A stretch of DNA of 41,161 nucleotides from assembly GCA_028277105.1 (NCBI GenBank), contig JANQHO010000101.1, positions 1 to 41,161 on the forward strand, given 5' to 3'. The notes beneath the pieces are model-generated. The model saw nothing but the letters and a program-made list of their open reading frames with translations. It did no database searches and was not told where the DNA came from. The DNA is from Owenweeksia sp. Lineage in GTDB: Bacteria > Bacteroidota > Bacteroidia > Flavobacteriales > Schleiferiaceae. The translations under genes were made by a program, and so were the position numbers. Below are positions 1 through 8,647 of this stretch, one piece after another (position 1 is the stretch's first letter; each line of letters opens with the position of its first letter).

Positions 1-72
1 GGGGTCGGGCAGTTTTCCTACCAGAATATCGCGGCAATCGTCTATTTTTTTGCGGGTATCCTTATCCAGCAT
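1..72 (-). CDS. hsdM: Type I restriction-modification DNA methyltransferase, N-terminal fragment (HsdM)
   Basis: Only the first 24 codons are in the window; the gene continues off the left edge. The peptide starts MLDKDTRKKIDDCRDILVGK and then reads LPDP, which resembles the opening of N6-adenine methylase (HsdM) subunits as I remember the family. The ATG lies inside the last codons of the upstream DUF4062 gene (11-nt overlap, ending at that gene's TAA at 64-62), which implies translational coupling. As third gene after hsdR, the methyltransferase role fits the context. Family recall on a short fragment limits certainty, and no specificity subunit is visible. Confidence 0.6.
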   Translation of the reverse strand, partial: MLDKDTRKKIDDCRDILVGKLPDP

Positions 73-1591
73 TCTTTCTGTTGTTCAGTTGGTCTTTCAG
101 TTGCCGCCCTTTGGAGGTAAGGCGGTACTTCTGGTTTTTGCTCGTGGGTTTATCGGGCAGGGTTCTTTCCACCCACTGCCCGGCCAGGGCCGGATTCAGG
201 TATTTTCCGGCAAAATGGCCGCGGTGGGTCAATTCTAGCCTGGCCATTATTTCTTCGCGGCTCATGGCTTCTTCTATGATCCACACCAGACGGTGGGCCG
301 GGTTTTCAATACCCTGCAGCCACCGGGCATCCTGTGCAGTATCCTGTACGGTATCCTGTGCAGTATCCTGTACGGTAGCAGCCGAAGGCCGCCAGAGGGT
401 TACCTTAAAGCCTTCTTCCAGGGAAAATACGGGGGTGTTCAGCTGCCGTTCTCTGGCAAGTTCTAAAATTTCCATGATGCCTGTGCCATAGCGTTCAATA
501 TCACCAGTGAGAAAGAGGCAGCCCGCCAGTAAGGGATTGTGCGGGAAGGAGCCGTGGGGCCTGGTGATCTTGTCCAGATCCAGCTCGGGCGGCAATGACC
601 CGGGGTTGGTTATCTCAACCGGGTTGCTGAATACGGAAAGCTGTATACTTCCCTTGCTTTGATAATCGCGGTGGGCAACGGCATTGATAACAGCCTCGGC
701 CACGGCCCGCCTGGGGATCTCGTAAACGGTTTCCACGCGGTTGCTCTTGTCGCGGGTTCCGGTAGACAAACTCAGCTTGGAAAGCACAAAGTCGGTGGCC
801 TCCTGTGCCATTTCAAAAGCGGTACCTCCAAATTCCTTGTAGTCCGGTATAGGTTTCTGGATGTGCAAACCGTGAAAATGGGCACATTTTACCGTAGCGG
901 TGGGGAAAAAACGCTGGGGGTTATCGCTAAAGGCCAGCAGGGCGCTATTGGTAAGCTGGTTGTTCCTGAACATATTTAAATGCTTTAAAACCTGCTTGGG
1001 AGTGGCTGTTTCCCTGAGGGGAAAACCTCTCTTTTCCCTGGCCAGCAGCACAAATTCGCGGATCTTTTCAGGAGAAATATCTTTGAGGGTAGCCTGCGGG
1101 TTCAGGCTTTCATCAAAGTTGTGGCTTTCTATTTTGCCCGTTTGTTTCAGATAACGCACCGAGGTATGGTATACTTCTTTTTTTAGCTGGGCAAAATTGG
1201 AAAATCTTTTCCGGGAGATTTCCCGGCTCACTTTATCGATCAAGGCCTTTTCTTTAGGATGCCTCTCCAGGCTATTGTTTCCTTTAATGAAAACCCAGCG
1301 GTTAACGCCTTTGGCTTTGGCCTGCTCGTATTCCCGTTCGGTTGGCGAAATGCCCTTCCGGTCTTCATAGCCATATTCTGTGCCCAGCAAACCGATGTAA
1401 ATATCTGATTTTTTTACCTCCCCGAGGTAAACAGCATCAGGTGAATGATCCGTAGCGGGGGTTTCTTCAAAGAGGAAAACTTCAAAAAAGCTGCCGAGTA
1501 AAACATCTTCCCGTAAAAATTTGGCCAGGGCTTTTCTCTCCTGGGCAAATTCCCCTTGTACGCTGCTGATAAAAACCTTCAATTTGTTCAT
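62..1591 (-). CDS. DUF4062 / HATPase_c_4 ATP-binding protein embedded in the hsd operon
   Basis: The product is 509 aa from the ATG at 1591, 4 nt after the hsdR stop; a TTG at 1606 would add five residues but overlaps hsdR. Residues about 4-100 look like DUF4062 (KVFISSVQGEF, then SDIYIGLLGTEYG and SPTEREYEQA). Residues about 195-245 carry the LTNSALLAF...NPQRFFP pattern of Schlafen/RecG-like ATP-binding regulators. Residues about 290-400 form a GHKL-type ATPase: N-box EAVINAVAHRDY at 299-310 and glycine motif YGTGIMEI at 368-375. A QDTA-type repeat linker follows (about 408-422), then a probable winged-helix tail (REEIMARLELTHRGHF). The usual N-terminal AlbA_2 domain of such proteins appears to be replaced by DUF4062. 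Its place between hsdR and hsdM suggests an accessory or regulatory role in restriction, which is inference. Confidence 0.85.
   Translation of the reverse strand: MNKLKVFISSVQGEFAQERKALAKFLREDVLLGSFFEVFLFEETPATDHSPDAVYLGEVKKSDIYIGLLGTEYGYEDRKGISPTEREYEQAKAKGVNRWVFIKGNNSLERHPKEKALIDKVSREISRKRFSNFAQLKKEVYHTSVRYLKQTGKIESHNFDESLNPQATLKDISPEKIREFVLLAREKRGFPLRETATPKQVLKHLNMFRNNQLTNSALLAFSDNPQRFFPTATVKCAHFHGLHIQKPIPDYKEFGGTAFEMAQEATDFVLSKLSLSTGTRDKSNRVETVYEIPRRAVAEAVINAVAHRDYQSKGSIQLSVFSNPVEITNPGSLPPELDLDKITRPHGSFPHNPLLAGCLFLTGDIERYGTGIMEILELARERQLNTPVFSLEEGFKVTLWRPSAATVQDTAQDTVQDTAQDARWLQGIENPAHRLVWIIEEAMSREEIMARLELTHRGHFAGKYLNPALAGQWVERTLPDKPTSKNQKYRLTSKGRQLKDQLNNRKNAG
329..376 (-). repeat. Four tandem 12-bp units coding a QDT[A/V] linker
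   Basis: On the plus strand the units ATCCTGTGCAGT and ATCCTGTACGGT alternate twice, with no interruption (equally, two 24-bp units). They encode the Gln-Asp-Thr-Ala/Val repeat between the ATPase domain and the C-terminal winged helix of the DUF4062 protein. Because the unit is a multiple of three, changes in copy number would alter linker length without a frameshift. Confidence 0.9.
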
Positions 1592-1595
1592 CGGC

Positions 1596-4121
1596 CTAGG
1601 CAGCAAACTTGTCTAAATTCACATAATCGTTAATGTAAACCGGAATAACCTGGCGGTATTTGCTTGAAACGGCCTTGAACTGGGCAATGGTTAAGGTGGG
1701 ATGGGTTTGCAGGGCGTGAAAATCTTTGGCTTCTATGATCTTGCGGATGTCCTGGTCTACGATGTAGGCTTTAAAGAAATACTTCAGGGCTCTTACATTC
1801 ACGTCTTCTTCAGGCGGGTAAATGGAGATGAACTTGTCAAATTCTTCTTCCAGCAATTCGTTTTTGGATTTGAATTTGGGAATGATGCCAAAAATCTTTT
1901 CGATCACTTCGCGGATGCTGACCTTGCGGTCAATTTTGGCGGCTTTCCGCAATTTTTCCAGATTGAAATACTCTTCCGGTTTGTCGAATATTTCCCCTTG
2001 GATGTGGCTTAGTACATACTCCCAATTGCCCAGTTCCACATTTTTTTTGATGATGTTATCCATCTTAATCCGGTCTTCAAACTTTTTAAAAAGCTCCCGG
2101 TCTATCCGCATTCCTTCGTAACCAACCTGTTCTTCGACCATGCTCAGCAAAGGATCGGGACTGTAATTAGTGTATTGGTCCAGGTCAATTCCACCGCCAC
2201 CGCCCTCACCGTTACCCCGGGCCTGGGGCAATTTCAGTTTTTCATCATAGTCGAATTTCTCTTCAAAATATTTGCAGTTGGCAAAAAAATCAAAGAGCTT
2301 AAACAGCTCTTTTTCGCTCCTTTGGGTTTCATCTTCTCCCAACTCGTTCCTGTAAGTGAATTCAAAAGTATGCTTACGGGTGCCCCTGCCCTTGATCTGT
2401 ACAAAATCGGCCGGGCTGAATATGGGACGCATCATGCCAATGTTCAGCAGGTCAGGGCAGTCATAACCGGTAGTCATCATACCCACCGTAACGCAAACCC
2501 TGGTTTTACTGGAATGGTAACCTTCCAGCCAGCTGGTTTTTCCGTTTAAGTTGTTATTGGTAAAATTGATGGTCATTTGCTGGGCCTCTCCCACCTGGGA
2601 AGTTACCTGAACAGCAAAATCGGAATGGTATTTACCGGGAAAAAGCTGTTCGGCAAATTCGTTCAGGATCTCTGTGAGTTTTCTCGCGTGGTTTTGACTT
2701 ACCGCAAAAATGATGGTTTTGCCAATTTCACGGGTAATGGGGTCGCGTAAAGCATTGTCCAGAAAAGTTTGACAAAATACTCTATTGGTCTTTTCCGAAA
2801 AGAATTTCTTTTCAAAATCGCGGGAAACAAAGGTTTCGGTTTCTTCGCCTTCATCGGTTTGCACGGCCACGGCATAGCCTTCATCAGAAAGCAATTGGGT
2901 AGTGATCTCTGTCCGGGCATCCAGCACTTTGGGATTGATCAGGTAGCCATCTCTTACTCCATCTAAAAGGGAATATCTAAAAGTAGGGTTTCCGCCATCA
3001 CAGCCAAAAGTAGAATAAGTGTCGCGCAGCATCCTGCGCTCTATCTCTCTCGGATCATTTTCGTTGACTTTATCCAGGCTAACTCCTTTGAGGTAATCCT
3101 TTGGAGTTGCCGTAAGGCCCAGTTTATATCCGTAAAAGTACTCAAACACGGCCCTGGCGTTCCCGGATATAGAGCGGTGTGCTTCATCGGATATCAATAA
3201 GTCAAAATCAGCAGGCGAAAACCTGTATCGGTACTTGTCGTTGTGCATCAACGACTGAATGGTGGTTACCACTATATCGGCTTGCCGCCAATCGCTTTTG
3301 TGCTCTTTGTAAATAAAAGTACTGTAATCGGGCTTTAGGTAGTTGGTAAAGGCCTTCCAGGCCTGATCTTCCAATTCGAGCCTATCTACCAGAAACAAAA
3401 CCCGCCTGGCGTTTTCCGTTCTGAGAAACAAGCGGATCACGGCAGCAGAGGTGAGGGTTTTACCGGTGCCGGTAGCCATTTCAAAAAGAAAGCGGTCTTG
3501 GCCTTGGGCCACGGCCTTTTGCAGGTGCTGAATAGCGTCAGACTGATAATACCTGAGAAATCTCAGCCCGTTGGTCCAAATGAAGTCTTTGCTGGCCTCA
3601 ATGCTGCCGTTCCACCCGGGCCTTTTAGCATAATCGGGCATTTGCACGGTTGCTATATAATCACGGGATACCACTTCATTAACCAAAGCGTTCCGGTTGG
3701 GCTTCCATTCTTTTATAGCACCTATTTCTGCTGGCGAAGGGAATTTATAAATGGGCCTGGGGTTGCCCTTTGTTGTATCCCAGAAGTAATGAACTATTCC
3801 GTTTGAAAGTATAATATATTGTGCATGGACATTTTTAGCATATTTTCTGGCCTGTTCTTTTGCCACTAAAGGATGCAGACTTTCTTTTTTGGCTTCGAGT
3901 ACACAAATTGGCTTGTTATCAGAGTCAACCAAAAGGAAGTCGAGCGATCCGTTCTTTACATTTTCGTAGTCATTACCCCATGTATCAACTTCATTTTGAG
4001 TGACTTTCACATAATTTTCCAGCAGAATATTGGCCGGGCCATTCTCATCATCAAAAAATCGCCAGCCCGCTTCTTCCAAAAGTTTGTTGATCTTTATACG
4101 GGCATGAGCTTCATTTTTCAT
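1596..4121 (-). CDS. hsdR: Type I restriction endonuclease subunit R (HsdR, EcoEI-like)
   Basis: The product is 841 aa and is the motor and nuclease subunit of a type I restriction system. An N-terminal PD-(D/E)xK nuclease is visible (D61 in SLDFLLVDSD, then E76-A-K78 in CVLEAKKE). It is followed by an SF2 helicase with Walker A MATGTGKT at 215-222, a DEAH box (ISDEAHRS), the LTATP motif III and motif VI QIKGRGTRKH. The C-terminal part of about 200 residues fits the EcoEI_R_C family. The length matches the shorter EcoEI-type HsdR proteins rather than the roughly 1000-residue EcoKI type. It is the first gene of an operon read leftwards into the DUF4062 protein and hsdM. No frameshift or lost motif is seen, so the enzyme looks intact. 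Confidence 0.93.
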   Translation of the reverse strand: MKNEAHARIKINKLLEEAGWRFFDDENGPANILLENYVKVTQNEVDTWGNDYENVKNGSLDFLLVDSDNKPICVLEAKKESLHPLVAKEQARKYAKNVHAQYIILSNGIVHYFWDTTKGNPRPIYKFPSPAEIGAIKEWKPNRNALVNEVVSRDYIATVQMPDYAKRPGWNGSIEASKDFIWTNGLRFLRYYQSDAIQHLQKAVAQGQDRFLFEMATGTGKTLTSAAVIRLFLRTENARRVLFLVDRLELEDQAWKAFTNYLKPDYSTFIYKEHKSDWRQADIVVTTIQSLMHNDKYRYRFSPADFDLLISDEAHRSISGNARAVFEYFYGYKLGLTATPKDYLKGVSLDKVNENDPREIERRMLRDTYSTFGCDGGNPTFRYSLLDGVRDGYLINPKVLDARTEITTQLLSDEGYAVAVQTDEGEETETFVSRDFEKKFFSEKTNRVFCQTFLDNALRDPITREIGKTIIFAVSQNHARKLTEILNEFAEQLFPGKYHSDFAVQVTSQVGEAQQMTINFTNNNLNGKTSWLEGYHSSKTRVCVTVGMMTTGYDCPDLLNIGMMRPIFSPADFVQIKGRGTRKHTFEFTYRNELGEDETQRSEKELFKLFDFFANCKYFEEKFDYDEKLKLPQARGNGEGGGGGIDLDQYTNYSPDPLLSMVEEQVGYEGMRIDRELFKKFEDRIKMDNIIKKNVELGNWEYVLSHIQGEIFDKPEEYFNLEKLRKAAKIDRKVSIREVIEKIFGIIPKFKSKNELLEEEFDKFISIYPPEEDVNVRALKYFFKAYIVDQDIRKIIEAKDFHALQTHPTLTIAQFKAVSSKYRQVIPVYINDYVNLDKFAA

Positions 4122-4196
4122 TCTTCTTTTCCTTATTGGTTGGCATGGTTAAATCAAAGCTCTTAAGGCAGTAAACACCTTACTCACAATTTACTA

Positions 4197-4204
4197 CAAA
4201 ATTA
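4197..4204 (-). promoter_or_regulatory. Possible -7 box of the hsd operon
   Basis: On the minus strand this reads TAATTTTG, a match to the Bacteroidota -7 consensus TAnnTTTG, 75 nt upstream of the hsdR ATG. I do not see a convincing TTG -33 element at the expected distance, so this is tentative. The rest of the 180-nt gap between hsdR and lnt shows no gene or clear terminator. Confidence 0.3.
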
Positions 4205-4302
4205 AGCTTAAAAAAGACCACTAAAAATAAGCCATTTACCTATAGCATAAAACGCCAGGGTTAGGGTGAAAATGTTTGTAGCCAAAGGGTTAAAAACAGG
4301 GA

Positions 4303-5907
4303 TCAGGCTTTACCTTTCCTCTTCAAAAAACCATACACCAAACTATAGATCATAAAGAAGCTGCCCATAAACAAACTGAGGCGGCTGAACAGGTCCCCGG
4401 TTTGGGCGTAGTAGGTCAGTTCGTTATTGGCCTTGATCTTAGCGCGGATCACAGCATCTTGCTTATAATCCTGTCGCTGGAAGACATCGCCCCGCTGGTT
4501 GATAAAACAACTGATACCGGTATTGGCCGAGCGGGTCACGCTTCTGCGGTTTTCAATGGCCCGCAGGCGGGAATAGTGCATGTGCTGGATGTGCCCTGGG
4601 GTATTGCCCCACCAGTCATCATTGGTGATCACAAAGAGCAGGTTGGCCCCTTGGCGCACGTATTCCGAGGTATACTCCCCAAAATCCGATTCCCAACAGA
4701 TGAGGGGAGCTACAGAAAATTTGCCGTCAACCGTGGTGAAAACCTCCCTTTCTTCCTGGGTGCCCAGGGTGCCGGAAATACCACCAAGGTCTTTTACAAT
4801 GTCGCCCAATAGCGGTTTGATGATCCAGCTCAGCGGCATCATTTCCACGCCCACCACCAGTTTGGATTTGTGGTAGATCTGGATGGAATCGGCCTGGCTA
4901 AGAAAAAGCCCGCTGTTAAAAGCATCGTAATAACCGCTGCCGTTGCGCAAAGGGCGGGCGGTAGGAGGGGGGGCGCTTTCGTAATATTTAAGAGTGGTAG
5001 CGCCTACCACTATATTGAGTTGAGGGTAGAGACCGGTAAATTTTTTCAACAGCTTGATACTGGGCATATAAGGAAGCTGCTTTTCATAAATGCCGTCTGG
5101 CAGCAGGGTTTCCGGCCCGGCCAGAAAATCTACCGAATCATCCAGCATAGGGGTGGCCAGGCGGGTGAACTTGTGCAGCTGTTCTATTTCGGAAAGTTCA
5201 AATTTTTCGGTATAAGCATCCAGGTTGGGCTGTACGGCTACTACATCGGCTGTTTCGCCTTTATCCTCGTAGTTGAGGTAGCGTATATAAGACAATAGTA
5301 TTGGCAGGCCGACAAACAAGAGTAGGACTAATGTACTTTGCCCAATGAGAGGTCTCAACTGACGGTGTTTTAGATAAGCCGTCAGTACCCAGAAAAGCAA
5401 AAGGTTAACTGCCCACACCCAAAGACTGCCACCAAATACCCCAGTGTACTCATACCATTGTATCCACTCTACCCTTTCGGCAAAACCGTTGCCCAGGGTA
5501 AGCCAGGGAAAGCTGAAATCCCAGTCTTTGTGCAGGGTTTCAAAGCAGATCCAAACAAAGGGGATGGCTATATAAGCTCTTTGGTTGCCCAGCCTTTTTT
5601 TGATGAAACGGAAGATCACCATTACCAGTGTCATCAACACCCCATTGAGTAAAACGGTGGTCATTACCCCACTCCAATGAGCGTTGACCAACCACCAGGT
5701 ACCGAGAAAATTCCAGGTACCAAAGGCCAGCCAACAATACCAGAACCATTGACGCCCGGCTTTTTTTTTGCCCGAAAGGCTGAGTTCGCGCTCCAGAAAA
5801 AGAAGGGGAAGAAAGGCCACAAAAAGCAAGGGAGTAAGGCCGTTTTCCGGCCAGCTGATCCACAGGAATAGAGAAGTAAGGAGGGCTAAAGCTGATCTTC
5901 TAAGCAT
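4303..5907 (-). CDS. lnt: Apolipoprotein N-acyltransferase (Lnt)
   Basis: The product is 534 aa and performs the last step of lipoprotein maturation, N-acylation of the diacylglyceryl-cysteine at the inner membrane. The N-terminal ~200 residues hold several hydrophobic spans. The C-terminal part is a nitrilase (carbon-nitrogen hydrolase) domain with the Glu-Lys-Cys triad: Glu in FLAGPETLLPDG, Lys in YHKSKLVVG and Cys in PLICWESDFGEY. A final membrane span lies near the C-terminus. The chosen start is the ATG at 5907-5905, which shares one base with the stop codon of the upstream PorV-like gene (TGATG); a TTG one codon earlier is less likely. Coupling to an outer-membrane protein gene fits an envelope-biogenesis operon. 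Confidence 0.93.
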   Translation of the reverse strand: MLRRSALALLTSLFLWISWPENGLTPLLFVAFLPLLFLERELSLSGKKKAGRQWFWYCWLAFGTWNFLGTWWLVNAHWSGVMTTVLLNGVLMTLVMVIFRFIKKRLGNQRAYIAIPFVWICFETLHKDWDFSFPWLTLGNGFAERVEWIQWYEYTGVFGGSLWVWAVNLLLFWVLTAYLKHRQLRPLIGQSTLVLLLFVGLPILLSYIRYLNYEDKGETADVVAVQPNLDAYTEKFELSEIEQLHKFTRLATPMLDDSVDFLAGPETLLPDGIYEKQLPYMPSIKLLKKFTGLYPQLNIVVGATTLKYYESAPPPTARPLRNGSGYYDAFNSGLFLSQADSIQIYHKSKLVVGVEMMPLSWIIKPLLGDIVKDLGGISGTLGTQEEREVFTTVDGKFSVAPLICWESDFGEYTSEYVRQGANLLFVITNDDWWGNTPGHIQHMHYSRLRAIENRRSVTRSANTGISCFINQRGDVFQRQDYKQDAVIRAKIKANNELTYYAQTGDLFSRLSLFMGSFFMIYSLVYGFLKRKGKA

Positions 5908-6977
5908 CAAAGGCGTTTGAAGTCGGCAAAGTTAAATTTCAGAGAGAAAATATTAGAATACAGGGCAGCCGAAGCATCGCCTATATCGGTCAAAGCATAA
6001 TCAATGGACAAGCCCCGGTATTTAAAACCAAGCCCCAGGTTGGGTTGTACGGCATAGGTTATATCTCCGTTAAATTCGCGCAGGCGCTGTACATTGCCAA
6101 CCCCTCCGCGTAGAAATACAAATTTGCGATAGCCCAGTTCAAAGCCAAAACCGGGGTCGATATTACCGAAATTGGCTGATACCAGGGTATTGCGCTGGCC
6201 GTCAAAGGTAATGTCCATGTTCAATTCGGTATGCAGGCTGTATTTTTCATTGAGTTGAAAAGAGCGGCCTACTCCCAGCAAGAGGCGTGGAATAGTCAAC
6301 TCCAGGTTTTCGGTGGGAAGTTCATTGCCGGTCTGTTGAAAAACACCACTCAGTTTGTCGTCATTGATATTCCAGGCATTAAAAGTGGAGGTAACATCAC
6401 GCAGGGTAGCGCCAAACTGCCACTTTTTAATGGAATACTGCATACCGGCATCAAAGCCGAAGCCGATGGAACTGGCAAAATCCCCGATCTGGCGGTAGAT
6501 GATCTTGATATTTCCCCCGTAACTAAGGTTAGCCACGGTTTTTGATCTGCGGGCATAAGAACCGATCAGGGCATAGTCGGCTGCCGAAAACCTGCGGATA
6601 CGGTCGTAATCCACGTTCCCCTCATTGTCGATCAGTTCAGTGGTATCCAGGATATCGTCTACCCCAAAACGTATGACCGAAATACCCGCCACGCTGGTAG
6701 CATCTACAGGCATGGCAAAGGCCAGATAATCGTATTGCGCTATGCTGGCAAAATACTCGGAGTGCATGGCTGCGGCCTGCCACGATTTGGTAATTCCGGT
6801 TAAACCGGCCGGGTTCCAGTAACCTGCCGTTACATCATTAGTGCTGGCAATAACGGAATTGGACATGGCCAGGGCTCGGGCATCAACCCCTATACTCAGA
6901 AAAGCGTTGGAATACTTCCTGCCCTGACCCGTTAATAGAATGGGAACCAACAGCAGGAGAACAAAAAATCTATTCAA
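5907..6977 (-). CDS. PorV/PorQ-family outer-membrane protein
   Basis: The product is 356 aa with a clear signal peptide (MNRFFVLLLLVPILLTGQG) and the family opening SNAFLSIGVDARALAMSNS...YWNPAGLTGI, typical of PorV/PorQ (UPF0164) barrels. Repeated amphipathic strands and a terminal strand ending in Phe-Lys-Arg-Leu fit an outer-membrane beta-barrel. PorV and PorQ work with the type IX secretion system, but the superfamily has paralogues of unknown role, so function here is not assigned. The start must be TTG at 6977-6975, because an in-frame TAA lies 9 nt upstream and the signal peptide begins right there. The gene is the first of a pair with lnt and divergent from pssA. Confidence 0.85.
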   Translation of the reverse strand: MNRFFVLLLLVPILLTGQGRKYSNAFLSIGVDARALAMSNSVIASTNDVTAGYWNPAGLTGITKSWQAAAMHSEYFASIAQYDYLAFAMPVDATSVAGISVIRFGVDDILDTTELIDNEGNVDYDRIRRFSAADYALIGSYARRSKTVANLSYGGNIKIIYRQIGDFASSIGFGFDAGMQYSIKKWQFGATLRDVTSTFNAWNINDDKLSGVFQQTGNELPTENLELTIPRLLLGVGRSFQLNEKYSLHTELNMDITFDGQRNTLVSANFGNIDPGFGFELGYRKFVFLRGGVGNVQRLREFNGDITYAVQPNLGLGFKYRGLSIDYALTDIGDASAALYSNIFSLKFNFADFKRL

Positions 6978-7070
6978 GGTTTTTTAATCTTTAACGGCAA
7001 ATAAAATCAAAAATCACGCAATAAAAACTTCATATTTATACTAATATTGCCTTATCAGTAATATTAAGTC

Positions 7071-7775
7071 TTGAAAAGTTTACTGCCTAATTTACTCACT
7101 CTTTCCAATTTAGCCTGTGGTTTACTGGCTGTCATAGCCATTTTTTCGAGCGATTACAGGCTGGCAGCCTGGTTGGTAGGAGTAGCGCTGGTGCTGGATT
7201 TCCTGGATGGCTTTACCGCTCGTTTGTTGAAGGTACATTCGGAAATAGGCAAGCAGTTAGACAGCCTGGCCGATCTGGTAACCTTTGGGGTTGCCCCGGG
7301 TTTTTTGTTGTACCGTCTTTTTAAGATGTCGTACCTGAGTGGCGAACCAGTACCCGGTTTTTTGCCGTTTATCGCTTTATTAATTCCTGTTTTTTCTGCT
7401 TTGCGGCTGGCCAAATTCAATGTTGATACCCGCCAAAAGGATTATTTTATCGGTTTGCCGACACCTGCCTCGGCTATCCTGATCTTTTCCCTGGGGTTGT
7501 GGGGATTTTATACGGATAATGAAACCACCCGTGGCATTATACTGCACCCTTTTTTACTCACCCTTTTAACAATAGCCACTTCGGCCTTGCTGGTAGCTGA
7601 GCTGCCGTTGATGTCGCTCAAGCTGCGAAATTTGAACTGGCGCGAGAACAGGGGTGTTTTTATTTTGCTGTTTTTAATAGGATTGGCTTTATTTTTCCTG
7701 CGCTTCAGAGCATTGGCTATTATCATACCTTTGTACCTTCTTTTATCATTGATCTATAAACCGACCCGTAAATGA
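7071..7775 (+). CDS. pssA: CDP-diacylglycerol-serine O-phosphatidyltransferase (PssA)
   Basis: The product is 234 aa and makes phosphatidylserine, precursor of phosphatidylethanolamine, from CDP-diacylglycerol and serine at the inner membrane. The CDP-alcohol phosphatidyltransferase signature D-x2-DG-x2-AR-x8-G-x3-D-x3-D is complete (DFLDGFTAR, eight residues, GKQLDSLAD). Six or so hydrophobic segments cover the protein. The start is TTG at 7071, giving the conserved opening MKSLLPNLLTLSNLACG. The gene overlaps purS by 4 nt (ATGA). Confidence 0.93.
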   Translation: MKSLLPNLLTLSNLACGLLAVIAIFSSDYRLAAWLVGVALVLDFLDGFTARLLKVHSEIGKQLDSLADLVTFGVAPGFLLYRLFKMSYLSGEPVPGFLPFIALLIPVFSALRLAKFNVDTRQKDYFIGLPTPASAILIFSLGLWGFYTDNETTRGIILHPFLLTLLTIATSALLVAELPLMSLKLRNLNWRENRGVFILLFLIGLALFFLRFRALAIIIPLYLLLSLIYKPTRK

Positions 7776-8023
7776 CATTCAGAGCAGAAATCAATGTAAT
7801 GCCGCATAAGGCTTTGTTAGACCCGCAGGGAAAAGCCGTTAGCAATAGCATGAAAAATATAGGCTTGCCTGAAATAGGCAGCGTGCGAATTGGCAAGCAT
7901 ATTACCCTGGAAATAGAGGCTGATGATAAAACCGAGGCCGAAAAAAAAGTGGAGGAAGCTTGCAAGAAGCTTTTAGCCAATCCCATTACGGAGGGCTATG
8001 AGTTTGAAATCTTCAAAAATTAA
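7772..8023 (+). CDS. purS: Phosphoribosylformylglycinamidine synthase subunit PurS
   Basis: The product is 83 aa, the usual PurS size. PurS bridges PurQ and PurL in the three-subunit FGAM synthase of purine biosynthesis. Visible family features are the opening MTFRAEINVMPHKALLDPQG, the segment SVRIGKHITLEIEADD and the C-terminal motif KLLANPITEGYEFEI. It is translationally coupled to pssA by a 4-nt overlap, while purQ and purL are not in the window, so the pairing with a phospholipid gene is a chromosomal association, not a pathway one. Confidence 0.9.
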   Translation: MTFRAEINVMPHKALLDPQGKAVSNSMKNIGLPEIGSVRIGKHITLEIEADDKTEAEKKVEEACKKLLANPITEGYEFEIFKN

Positions 8024-8090
8024 CATTGGAATATCAATCTTAGTTATTATCTTTAGACCATTCAGGATTGAGGTTTTTAATCGGAACTGT

Positions 8091-8137
8091 AGTCCCCGTT
8101 TTTCTGTAACATAGAAGAAGAGCGGGGACTTTTTTTG
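8091..8137 (+). terminator. Rho-independent terminator after pssA-purS
   Basis: The stem is AGTCCCCG (8091-8098) paired with CGGGGACT (8123-8130), followed by a run of seven or more T. It sits 68 nt after the purS stop. Confidence 0.85.
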
Positions 8138-8148
8138 GTATAAAAGAA

Positions 8149-8178
8149 AAAACCCCACACTGAAAAGTGCAGGGTTTT
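8149..8178 (-). terminator. Terminator of the minus-strand lipoprotein/barrel operon
   Basis: The hairpin is AAAACCC (8149-8155) with GGGTTTT (8172-8178) and an inner CACT/AGTG stem, with a GAAA loop on the plus strand. Read on the minus strand it ends in a T-rich tail (TTTTTTC TTTT). It lies 32 nt past the end of the lipoprotein gene. Confidence 0.75.
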
Positions 8179-8209
8179 ACGGGCAAAAGGAACAATGTAA
8201 CTTGTTGTT

Positions 8210-8626
8210 TTACATATGCACATGCTTGGTAATGCTCGCAACAGCTTCATTACCTGAATGGTCAGACGCTTTGATCTTCAGTTCAAAATCGGTATGCATA
8301 ATACCTGTGGGAATTACCACGGATGTATCAATAGTAAGGGACTGACTGTGCTCGTGCATATGCATGTGGAATACTTCCTGATTAGCCGAGACATTATATA
8401 CTTCCACTTCTACTTCGTGTAATTCGTCATTTTCAGTTATAGCCGCCTGTATAGGCATAGTTTCACCGCTGTGGTACATTTTTACAGAATCGGGTTGTGG
8501 CATAGTAATAACTATAACAGGGGCTATTTTGTCCGTTTGCGGATCATCGTTGTTATCATCATCATCTTTGCTGCAGGCTGTAAAAGCAAAAGCTAAAAGA
8601 CTTAAAATTAAAATTGGATTTTTCAT
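8210..8626 (-). CDS. Surface lipoprotein with DUF4625-like domain, His-rich
   Basis: The product is 138 aa with a lipobox (LAFAFTAC) and the sequence CSKDDDDNNDD right after the acylated Cys. This is the acidic lipoprotein-export signal that directs Bacteroidota lipoproteins to the cell surface. The rest looks like a single Ig-like fold (IAPVIVITMPQPDSV ... FELKIKASDHSGNEA) similar to DUF4625. A histidine/methionine-rich stretch, HMHMHEH, plus a terminal KHVHM suggests metal binding, but that is inference. It is the last gene of a three-gene minus-strand run with a Cys-containing barrel and a small Cys-rich protein. Confidence 0.75.
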   Translation of the reverse strand: MKNPILILSLLAFAFTACSKDDDDNNDDPQTDKIAPVIVITMPQPDSVKMYHSGETMPIQAAITENDELHEVEVEVYNVSANQEVFHMHMHEHSQSLTIDTSVVIPTGIMHTDFELKIKASDHSGNEAVASITKHVHM

Positions 8627-8647
8627 TTTTTTATAGGGTTTATTGTT

